This document shows, piece by piece, positions 39,536 to 48,091 of a stretch of 64,000 nt of DNA. Both the position numbers and the translations under genes were made by a program. The notes below the pieces were generated by a model, which was not told the origin of the DNA, searched no databases, and saw only the letters and a list, made by a program, of their open reading frames with translations. Positions within the stretch are counted from its first letter, which is position 1, and the number at the start of each line of letters is the position of its first letter. Source of the stretch: an uncultured Thiothrix sp. (GTDB taxonomy: Bacteria > Pseudomonadota > Gammaproteobacteria > Poriferisulfidales > GCA-002705445); the NCBI GenBank assembly GCA_902595225.1, contig CACJPG010000001.1:67583-131582 (forward strand). Reading direction: 5' to 3'.

Positions 39536-39916
39536 CTATAGCAAATAAAGCAAGACTGTAATAACTGTCATCAGTGCTGTAGCTGATAGCACTATTAAGG
39601 ACCATATAAATGGAGCATTTCCGCTAAAACCATACCCCAGATCCCAAAAAAGATGTCTGATCTCATTGGACATATAAAGATATAGTGAAAATATCCAAAA
39701 AGTAGACAAAATTTTACCTATAGTACTAGTAAATATTGTATAGCTTATATTATAGATTTCACTTCCTGATGCAATCGAAATTAAGAAAATTATAAATAAT
39801 GCATAAGCTATGCTATTTGCAACAAAGCAAATTCTGCTTGATATTGACACAAGCGCAACAAGAGGTAATCTGTATACTTGCAGATGCGGTGAAAGTGGAA
39901 CCTTATTTAGTGACAT
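39536..39916 (-). CDS. sdhC: Succinate dehydrogenase cytochrome b556 subunit
   Basis: PLSPHLQVYRLPLVALVSISSRI, NEIRHLFWDLGYGF. Confidence 0.9.
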   Translation of the reverse strand: MSLNKVPLSPHLQVYRLPLVALVSISSRICFVANSIAYALFIIFLISIASGSEIYNISYTIFTSTIGKILSTFWIFSLYLYMSNEIRHLFWDLGYGFSGNAPFIWSLIVLSATALMTVITVLLYLL

Positions 39917-39960
39917 TTTTCTCCCAAATTATAAATAATTAAACATTACTAAACCCAAGT

Positions 39961-40950
39961 ATGATAAACGATTTTTTGACAAAATTCCTCTCAAAAAACC
40001 CTATTATGGATGATTATGGCCTTAAATATAACCATACTTTTTCAGAAGAAATTTTAAAGATTAAAGACAATTACTCTGTATCGCAATTATCAAATAAGGT
40101 TTTAATTAGGTGTAGTGGTGAAGGTCTAGAGGATTTTCTAAATAGTCAATTTACAAATGACATAAAAAAATTAAATAAAGAAAAAATTTTATTATGTGGG
40201 TACTGCAATCCAAAAGGAAGATTAATATCAGTTTTCTATATTTTTCAATTAGATAAAGACTATTACTTATATACTACATTAGATTCGAAAGATCTTTTAC
40301 TAAAAAAATTAAACATGTATAAAATGGCTTTGAAGATAGAATTTATGCCGTTAAACAATATATTAATTGGTATATCAAATATAAATCTTAATCAAAAAAT
40401 TCCATTTGATTATCTTAAAGAAAATAAAGTTATAAAACTGGAGAATTCTATTATTTTTATGCCTTATGACAACTATGCAATAATATCTACTAACCCTGAA
40501 GAATTTGATAAAAACTTATATATTGATAATTTATCGCTGCTTGGCTATAAATCATCAGATTTTTTTGATATAGATCATCACACGCCATTTATCACAAGCT
40601 CATTCATTGAAACTTATACGCCTCAAATGCTTTCTTTAGATATTTTAGATGGTGTTTCTTTTGAAAAGGGTTGTTATCCCGGGCAAGAAATTGTTGCGCG
40701 CACACATTATTTAGGAGAAGCAAAAAAATCATTATTTAAATTTTATATAAATAGTAATGCTGATCTAGATACATCAAAAAAAATACATAATGAAGAAAGA
40801 AAGGTTGCTGGTGATATACTAAATATTATAAAAATTGACGAATCTAATTACTTTTGTCTTGGTGTCTTAAGAAAAGAATTTTCAAGTAAAAAATTATATG
40901 TTGATCCAGATAGTTTGGTAGAAAATGTTAAGGGAGTATTAAGAACATGA
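39961..40950 (+). CDS. ygfZ: YgfZ/GcvT-type folate-binding protein
   Basis: FLNSQFTNDIKKL, GYCNPKGRLISVFYIF, FEKGCYPGQEIVARTHYLGEAKK. Confidence 0.92.
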   Translation: MINDFLTKFLSKNPIMDDYGLKYNHTFSEEILKIKDNYSVSQLSNKVLIRCSGEGLEDFLNSQFTNDIKKLNKEKILLCGYCNPKGRLISVFYIFQLDKDYYLYTTLDSKDLLLKKLNMYKMALKIEFMPLNNILIGISNINLNQKIPFDYLKENKVIKLENSIIFMPYDNYAIISTNPEEFDKNLYIDNLSLLGYKSSDFFDIDHHTPFITSSFIETYTPQMLSLDILDGVSFEKGCYPGQEIVARTHYLGEAKKSLFKFYINSNADLDTSKKIHNEERKVAGDILNIIKIDESNYFCLGVLRKEFSSKKLYVDPDSLVENVKGVLRT

Positions 40951-41093
40951 CTAAATATATAATAATATTAATAATTCTTCTCATACTGCTAATAATGTAC
41001 TTTAGCCAGAAAAATAAGGAGCTATTCTGGCCCTTAGCAATTCTTTTGATAATATTTACTATTGTAATTATTATGGCTTTTCTTGGAATATAA
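40947..41093 (+). CDS. 48-aa hydrophobic membrane microprotein (not in ORF track)
   Basis: ATGA overlap with the ygfZ stop; translation MTKYIIILIILLILLIMYFSQKNKELFWPLAILLIIFTIVIIMAFLGI; two TM segments around a charged loop. Confidence 0.55.
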   Translation: MTKYIIILIILLILLIMYFSQKNKELFWPLAILLIIFTIVIIMAFLGI

Positions 41094-41099
41094 AGTTGT

Positions 41100-42578
41100 T
41101 TATCTCATTAAAGGAAAAAGCAATACTTCTCTAATTGATGGTGAATCAGTCAATATCATTATAAGCCTATCTATACCAATACCCTCTCCTGCAGTCGGCG
41201 GCATTCCATATTCTAACGCTTCGATATAGTCATCGTCTAAATACATTGCCTCATTATCACCCTTATCTTTTAATTCTACTTGCTTTTCGAATCTACGCTT
41301 CTGATCGTCAGGATCATTTAATTCAGAAAAACCATTTGCAATCTCTTTGCCCATGATAAAAAACTCAAATCTATCTGCTATATCTTTATTTTTATCATTA
41401 ACTCTTGAAAGTGGAGAAACCTCTATAGGATACTCTGTAATAAAGGTTGGTTCGATTAAATTTGACTCAACATTTTTTTCAAATATTGAAAAATGGATTT
41501 CGCCTATTGTCTGATAATTTTTTATATGAATATTTTTATCCTTACAGTAACTTCTTAAGTAATTCTCATCTAATAATTTCACCTTATCAAGATCATCAGA
41601 AAACTCCAAAATTGATTCAATCAATGTCATCCTTTTAAAATTCTTCGAGAAATCTAATTCTTGTTCTTGATAAATAATTTTGTTCGACCCTTTAACTTCT
41701 TTTACAACTTTTCTAATAAGCTCCTCAGTAAGATTCATCATGTCAATATAAGTAGAAAAAGTTTTATAAAATTCAACCATAGTAAATTCTGGATTATGTT
41801 TTGAGGATACTCCCTCGTTACGGAAATTCCGGTTAATTTCAAATATCTTGTTAAAACCCCCAACAATTAATCTTTTAAGAAATAGCTCAGGAGCAATTCG
41901 CATATATAGATCCATATCTAAAGTGTTGTGATGTGTAATAAAAGGTCTTGCTGTTGCTCCGCCTGGAATTTTATGCATCATTGGAGTTTCAACTTCAATA
42001 AAACCCTTCTCATCAAAATAGTTTCTTATTGACCTTATTGCCTTAAATCTAATGTCAAAAATATTTCTTGTATCGTCATTGCATATTAAATCAAGATATC
42101 TTTTTCGATATTTTATTTCTTGGTCAGCTAGACCATGGTACTTCTCCGGTAGTGGGCGCAAAGATTTTGTCACTACTTCAAAATTCTTTACATGAATTGT
42201 TAATTCATCAGTTTTAGTTTTGAATAGATGACCACTCACATGGACGATATCACCAATATCTGACTCTTTAAATACTTTAAAAATTTCTTCATTTAAATCG
42301 GTTTTATCAACATAGAATTGTATTGTTCCTGTTTCATCTTTTACATTTGCAAAACTAGATTTTCCCATAACTCTTTTTGACATCATTCTTCCATTTACGA
42401 CTACCTCTTTATTTTTATTACTTAAAATTTTTTCATCTAAAGACATTTCAATAATTGAAGCACATGTCTGTCCCTTCGGAAAAATATTTCTATAGAAATT
42501 ATTATTATCCTTAAGTTTATTCAGTTTTTTTCTTCTCTCTAAAATAAGTCGATGTGTGTCGTTATCTTTTTTATCCAT
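41100..42578 (-). CDS. lysS: Lysyl-tRNA synthetase (class II)
   Basis: RYLDLICNDDTRNIF, EVETPMMHKIPGGATARPFITHHNTLDMDLYMRIAPELFLKRL, GEGIGIDRLIMILT. Confidence 0.96.
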   Translation of the reverse strand: MDKKDNDTHRLILERRKKLNKLKDNNNFYRNIFPKGQTCASIIEMSLDEKILSNKNKEVVVNGRMMSKRVMGKSSFANVKDETGTIQFYVDKTDLNEEIFKVFKESDIGDIVHVSGHLFKTKTDELTIHVKNFEVVTKSLRPLPEKYHGLADQEIKYRKRYLDLICNDDTRNIFDIRFKAIRSIRNYFDEKGFIEVETPMMHKIPGGATARPFITHHNTLDMDLYMRIAPELFLKRLIVGGFNKIFEINRNFRNEGVSSKHNPEFTMVEFYKTFSTYIDMMNLTEELIRKVVKEVKGSNKIIYQEQELDFSKNFKRMTLIESILEFSDDLDKVKLLDENYLRSYCKDKNIHIKNYQTIGEIHFSIFEKNVESNLIEPTFITEYPIEVSPLSRVNDKNKDIADRFEFFIMGKEIANGFSELNDPDDQKRRFEKQVELKDKGDNEAMYLDDDYIEALEYGMPPTAGEGIGIDRLIMILTDSPSIREVLLFPLMR

Positions 42579-43681
42579 TATCCTGCCCCATCTTTAAGCT
42601 TGCCTCTATAAACATATCAATATTACCATCTAAAACTGACTGAGTATTACTAGTTTCAACATTTGTTCGTAAATCTTTGATTCTTGATTGGTCCAATACG
42701 TATGACCTTATCTGGCTTCCCCAGCCTATATCAGCCTTTTGGTTTTCAATATTATCTTGTTCATTTCTTTTTTTTTGCAACTCTATTTCATAGAGTTTGG
42801 CCTTAAGTTGTTTCAATGCGGTCTCTTTATTTTTATGCTGAGATCTACCATTTTGACATTGTGTTACAACACCTGTTTTCAGGTGTGTTATTCTAACAGC
42901 AGATTCGGTTTTATTTACATGCTGTCCACCAGCACCACTTGCTCTAAAAACGTCTATTCGAAGATCGCTGGGATCTATATCAATCTCTATATCCTCATTA
43001 ATTTCAGGAGAAATAAATATTGATGCAAAAGATGTATGCCTTCTATTACCAGAGTCAAATGGAGATTTACGAACTAGTCTGTGCACACCTGTTTCAGTTT
43101 TAAGCCATCCAAAGGCATAATCACCATTAAACTTTAAAGTTGCGCTCTTTATTCCAGCTACATCGCCATTCATAATACTAATTACTTCAACATCAAAATG
43201 ATTCTTTTCGCCCCATCTTGAATACATTCTTTGAAGCATTTCTGCCCAATCTTGAGCTTCAGTGCCTCCTGAACCAGCCTGGATGTCTAGAAACGCATTA
43301 CATTTATCAGATTCATTTTGAAAAATTTTAAAAAAAGATAACTTTTCTAATGATTCTGAAATGTTTCTTACTTCTTTAGATAAATAATCATATAACTCAT
43401 CAGACTGGTCTTCATCATAGAGTTCCTTAAATTCTTTAATTTGCACCAAATCATCATTAATTTTTGTAAATTCAGAAACTTCTTTTTCTAAAGAAGAACG
43501 TTTTTTTGACAATTCTAAGGATTTATCTCTATCAGACCAAATTTTTTCATCTTGCAATTGAATACTGAGCTCACTAAGCTCGTTTATTTTAGAATTAATG
43601 TCAAAGATACCTCCTGGCATCTGTAATTTCTCTCTCTATTTGAGAAATCTGTATCTCAAAATCATCTTCATGTTTCTTCAT
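42571..43681 (-). CDS. prfB: Peptide chain release factor 2 with +1 programmed frameshift
   Basis: SGAGGQHVNKTESAVRITH; upstream minus-strand frame ATG AAG AAA CAT ... GCC AGG AGG TAT CTT TGA C gives MKKHEDDFEIQISQIEREITDARRYL then +1 shift into GAC ATT AAT (DINSKINEL...). TGA at 43603-43601. Confidence 0.95.
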
Positions 43682-43685
43682 TTAG

Positions 43686-44942
43686 TTACCTTATATTACC
43701 ATCACCAATTACTACAAACTTCTGATTTGTCAGACCTTCTATACCAACAGGTCCACGTGCATGCAATTTGTTTGTGCTTATGCCAATTTCAGCACCTAAA
43801 CCGTACTCATAGCCATCAGCAAATCTTGATGACGCATTATGCATTACCGAGCTAGAATCAACATTTCTTAGAAAAGTATTTGCTACATCGCTATTTTCAG
43901 TGACAATTACATCTGTATGTCCAGATCCATATTTTAATATATGACTCATTGCCTCATGAAAGTTATCTACAGTTATTATTGATAATATAGAATCTAAATA
44001 TTCTGTACTCCAGTCTTCTAAAGTTGCATCTTTGATATTTGGAAGAACTTTTTTTGTTTCTGAACAGCCTCTAATTTCAACATTTTTTTTAATTAGCTCT
44101 TTTTCAAGAGTTGGTAAAAATGTACTAGAAATTGTTTTATCAACTATTAAAGTTTCCATAGCATTACATACTCCGGTTCTTTGAGTCTTCGAATTAATTG
44201 ATATATCTAAAGCTTTTTTCAGATCTGCATCTTCATGAATATATACATGGCAAATACCATCCAAATGCTTTAGAACAGGAATCGAGGAAATTTCATCAAC
44301 AAGCTTTATAAGATTTTTCCCCCCTCTTGGAATAACAATATCTATAAAATCATTCTTAATTAATAGTTCATTTACAATTTTTCTATCAGTATTATCTATT
44401 AATTGAACACAATATTTATTTACCTTATTTTTTTCTAAAGCTCTTTTTACACAGGCTTCAAGAATAATATTTGTTTTAATAGATTCGGACCCACCTCTTA
44501 GAATTATTGAGTTACCTGATTTAATACTAAGAGCTGAAGCATCTATAGTAACATTTGGTCTAGACTCATATATCATTGCAATTACCCCTAAAGGCATTGA
44601 CATCTTACCAACCTTAATGCCGCTAGACATAGTTTTTAACTCTTTGATTTCCCCAACAGGATCTTCAATAGCAATAATTTCTTTTATACTTTCAATCATT
44701 GCATCAATACGCGTATCGTCTAATAAAAGTCTATCGATAAATGATTTTGCGAAGTTCTTATCTTTTTTTAAAATATCAATATCCTTAGAATTTTCCTCTT
44801 TAATAGAAATTCTACTTTTTTCAATTTCTATAATAAGATTGTTCAGAATTGAGTTCTTAACATCTTGATTAATACAGGATATTTCCGTTGAAGATTCTCG
44901 TGCATTCGCGCATATTGTTTCTACGTATTTATTTATATTCAT
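43686..44942 (-). CDS. proA: Gamma-glutamyl phosphate reductase
   Basis: MPLGVIAMIYESRPNVTIDASALSIKSGNSIILRGGSE, SSVMHNASSRFADGYEYGLGAEIGISTNKLHARGPVGIEGL. Confidence 0.95.
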   Translation of the reverse strand: MNINKYVETICANARESSTEISCINQDVKNSILNNLIIEIEKSRISIKEENSKDIDILKKDKNFAKSFIDRLLLDDTRIDAMIESIKEIIAIEDPVGEIKELKTMSSGIKVGKMSMPLGVIAMIYESRPNVTIDASALSIKSGNSIILRGGSESIKTNIILEACVKRALEKNKVNKYCVQLIDNTDRKIVNELLIKNDFIDIVIPRGGKNLIKLVDEISSIPVLKHLDGICHVYIHEDADLKKALDISINSKTQRTGVCNAMETLIVDKTISSTFLPTLEKELIKKNVEIRGCSETKKVLPNIKDATLEDWSTEYLDSILSIITVDNFHEAMSHILKYGSGHTDVIVTENSDVANTFLRNVDSSSVMHNASSRFADGYEYGLGAEIGISTNKLHARGPVGIEGLTNQKFVVIGDGNIR

Positions 44943-44954
44943 AATACAATTATA

Positions 44955-45983
44955 TTAATTATACTTTATAACTGAAAGTTTATTTTTAGCCATTGAAACT
45001 GATAAATCAATAATTGAATCCCATATTTTACCATCAAGAACATTTTTTGATTGCATATCCATTCTTACAAGAATAGCAATGTATGACTCAATTTTATTAA
45101 TATTTAGCTTATCAATAGAATTTGAAACTAGGTTTTTTCTCTCAAAGGGCCAAATATTTTTTAATATTTCTTGTTTTGATTTTCCTTCATCTATGGACTC
45201 AATATAAGATAATATTGATCTTAAATATCTAATGAAGGACCAAATTATATATTGGGCAGGATAATCGTTTTCTTTTAAGAAATGAAAACAGCTATAGACC
45301 TTTTTAATGTTACCCTCCATTGCATAATCAACAAGATTATTCGCAGCATAATCTGTATTTTCAGATAAAGTTTTATCTAAAAAATCAAGATTTACATCTG
45401 TATTTTCATTTTTCATAAGATCGATTTTTATTAATGCCTGACTAGCTGAAGTCATATTTCCTTCAAACATATCTGCTAAATAATTTATACACTCTCTATT
45501 AATATTGTATTTATTTTTTTGCACAAGATAGGTTAGCTCTTCAACCATATTCCTTTTTGTCATTGGATAGATTCTTATTAGGCCAACATTATTATTTTTT
45601 ACACCAAGGAATTTTTTCCTAAAGTCAGCTGCCTTTAACTCAGGTAGTCTAAAAATCATAATAATATCTGAAGATATATTTTCTGAATAGTCTAATATTT
45701 TTTTCTCAGCATTTATACCTACAGATTTTGTTAAAAATCTTACTTCGATAATTTTTTTTTCACTAAATAACGATAAATTTGAGTTATTTGTATCAAAATT
45801 ATCCCAGTCAAATGATTTTTCAACATACACAACTTGATGCTCTTCATATCCTTTTAACTTAGCTTTTTTTAAAACTTTTAAAACACATGAGTCTTCTTGG
45901 TAAGTTTCGCAACCAGTAATTATATATATAGGATGTAGCTTTTTTTCAAGCTGGTTAGTTAATTGATTGTAATATATTTGCAT
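44955..45983 (-). CDS. holA: DNA polymerase III subunit delta
   Basis: HPIYIITGCETYQEDSCV, SLFSEKKIIEVRF, YLADMFEGNMTSASQALIKIDLM; position beside proA. Confidence 0.85.
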   Translation of the reverse strand: MQIYYNQLTNQLEKKLHPIYIITGCETYQEDSCVLKVLKKAKLKGYEEHQVVYVEKSFDWDNFDTNNSNLSLFSEKKIIEVRFLTKSVGINAEKKILDYSENISSDIIMIFRLPELKAADFRKKFLGVKNNNVGLIRIYPMTKRNMVEELTYLVQKNKYNINRECINYLADMFEGNMTSASQALIKIDLMKNENTDVNLDFLDKTLSENTDYAANNLVDYAMEGNIKKVYSCFHFLKENDYPAQYIIWSFIRYLRSILSYIESIDEGKSKQEILKNIWPFERKNLVSNSIDKLNINKIESYIAILVRMDMQSKNVLDGKIWDSIIDLSVSMAKNKLSVIKYN

Positions 45984-46026
45984 TTTAATTATATTACCTT
46001 ATTAAACATCAAACGAAAATTTTTTT

Positions 46027-46908
46027 ATGAAAAGAAAACTTCACACTATTGGCTTCATAGGTACTGGAATAATTGGCCTTCCAATGGCATTTAACTTAAT
46101 AAAAAACAATTATAATATTTATGCGTATGTGCGAAATATTAAAAATCATAGAAAAGTAAAAAAAACTGGATGTTTAATAATCAATGATTTAACTGAATTT
46201 TATGAAAAGATAGATATCTTAATTTTAGCTGTTTCTGATACTAAAGATGTAGAAGAAATCCTTGTTGGCACTAATGGGCTTATTAAATTTAGCAAAACAC
46301 CAAAAATTGTTATAGATATGAGTACAATATGTCCAATAGAAACAATTTCTATGTCTAAAAAGCTTAGTAAATTTAAAATTTCATTAATTGATGCTCCAGT
46401 TTCAGGCGGGGAAATAGGAGCCATAAAAGGAAATCTTTCAATAATGGTTGGTGGGAAAAAGAATAAAGTCAATAAAGTCATGCCAATACTAAAAATTCTT
46501 GGAGAGAAAATAACCCATATAGGCGAGTCAGGTTCGGGACAAGTTGCCAAAGCGTGCAATCAACTTATCGTTGGACAAACTATAAATGCCGTAAGTGAAG
46601 CTTTTATAATGGCCGATAAATTTAAAACAAATAAGAATAAAATTAGAGAAGCTCTACTTGGTGGGTTTGCAAATAGTAAGATACTTGAAATTCATGGCAA
46701 AAGAATGCTTACAAATGATTATAAACCTGGTTTTAAGACAAAATTACATGCGAAGGATATGAGGATTGTAAAAAAAATTACGAAAAGAAAAAATATAAAT
46801 CTTGCTGGAACAAATATTGTTTATAAATATATGCAAATTGCAAATAAAAAAGGTCACGCTGAAAAGGATTCGTCTGCATATTATTTAACTTTAAAAAACA
46901 AAAAATAA
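46027..46908 (+). CDS. Beta-hydroxyacid dehydrogenase family NAD(P)-binding oxidoreductase
   Basis: IGFIGTGIIGLPMAFNLIKNNYNIYAYVR, LIDAPVSGGEIGAIKGNLSIMVGG, GSGQVAKACNQL. Confidence 0.9.
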   Translation: MKRKLHTIGFIGTGIIGLPMAFNLIKNNYNIYAYVRNIKNHRKVKKTGCLIINDLTEFYEKIDILILAVSDTKDVEEILVGTNGLIKFSKTPKIVIDMSTICPIETISMSKKLSKFKISLIDAPVSGGEIGAIKGNLSIMVGGKKNKVNKVMPILKILGEKITHIGESGSGQVAKACNQLIVGQTINAVSEAFIMADKFKTNKNKIREALLGGFANSKILEIHGKRMLTNDYKPGFKTKLHAKDMRIVKKITKRKNINLAGTNIVYKYMQIANKKGHAEKDSSAYYLTLKNKK

Positions 46909-47612
46909 TGCTCATATTAAAATCTCTATTGTTTACTTTTTATTATCTTAAGGTTTCTTACAGAAATTATATTCCCTTGGCTATTTTTTTAATATTATTC
47001 CATTATGCAATTAGTAATATTAATAGTTTTTTTATAATTTTTATGTTCTTTATGATTTATTTAGTTGTTTCTGCGCCAATATCAGTAAATATATTTAGAA
47101 GTATTGTTAGAAATGAAATATTAGAGAACTTTTACTTTAATTTTTATTACAAAACCTATACTAGGCTATTTTTAAAGAAATTATTTATTCTTATTTCATC
47201 TATAGTTGGAATTTATATCGCTATTTTAATTATACTATCACCTTTTCTTTCTAAAGATATTGCAAATATGACTTTATCTTTATATTTAATTTTTTTATAT
47301 ATTATCTATATATATACACGATTATTTTTTATACTTCCTGGGGCAGCATTAAATAAATCGTATTCTTTTAGTGACTCCTATTACATTACCAAAGGTTATT
47401 CTATTAGGATTTATCTTTTTTATGTGTCTTTGATTTTACCTTACGTTTTTTTAAGTAGCCTTTTAACAGAATTTAACTCAATGTTTAATCCACTAACAAT
47501 TTTGACGATCTCCTTTGTTTTTCAAATATTTTTTTCAGTTTTAAGTACATCAATTATTGGATATTTGTATAAAGATGTAATTGAAAAAAAGAATCCTAAT
47601 GCGAATATTTAA
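46908..47612 (+). CDS. Multi-TM membrane protein of unknown function
   Basis: 234 aa, several hydrophobic segments; start overlaps the stop of the preceding dehydrogenase by 1 bp. Confidence 0.6.
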   Translation: MLILKSLLFTFYYLKVSYRNYIPLAIFLILFHYAISNINSFFIIFMFFMIYLVVSAPISVNIFRSIVRNEILENFYFNFYYKTYTRLFLKKLFILISSIVGIYIAILIILSPFLSKDIANMTLSLYLIFLYIIYIYTRLFFILPGAALNKSYSFSDSYYITKGYSIRIYLFYVSLILPYVFLSSLLTEFNSMFNPLTILTISFVFQIFFSVLSTSIIGYLYKDVIEKKNPNANI

Positions 47613-48091
47613 ATTTTGCTTCTTACTAAGTTGACTACTTGGATTTGAAGATATTTCTCAATATCACTTTTAATTGTATTTTCTTCACTTTCAGAGCTAT
47701 TAATATTAGATGATGAAAATTTATGATCTTTTGACAAAGAAAAAACCTTATTTTGAATAATAATATTACCCTTGTTATCTTCAAGAGAGACTTCGATTTT
47801 CCCAGTAATTGTAAATTCATTCTCTGTTGCACTACTGGTAACAGATGTTGTTTCTTTACTATATGTTGGCCCTTCAATTTTTATCAAATATAAAAAATTA
47901 TCAGAGCTTATTGTGAATCCGGCATTTATAAAGGACTGTTTAAAATTATTTGGAGATAAAATCTTAACTTCAGCAACTTTATCCTGATTATCTCCAATAA
48001 CTTCTAAACCACCAAGTTTATAACCACAGGAGATTAAAGCAAATAATGGAAGCGCAAAAAAAGCTAATCTTAATATTGTTAACATTCTCAT
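47609..48091 (-). CDS. lptE: LPS-assembly lipoprotein LptE
   Basis: Lipoprotein signal FFALPLFALISCGYKLGG, overlaps leuS end; conserved leuS-lptE neighbourhood. Confidence 0.82.
   Translation of the reverse strand: MRMLTILRLAFFALPLFALISCGYKLGGLEVIGDNQDKVAEVKILSPNNFKQSFINAGFTISSDNFLYLIKIEGPTYSKETTSVTSSATENEFTITGKIEVSLEDNKGNIIIQNKVFSLSKDHKFSSSNINSSESEENTIKSDIEKYLQIQVVNLVRSKI

Noticed and set aside
42571-43620. prfB starting at MPGGIFDIN as in the ORF track
   Set aside because: This ATG lies at the internal frameshift signal; the genuine start is upstream at 43681 in the other frame.
46200-46559. Minus-strand 119-aa ORF inside the hydroxyacid dehydrogenase
   Set aside because: Shadow frame of a clear NAD-binding enzyme.
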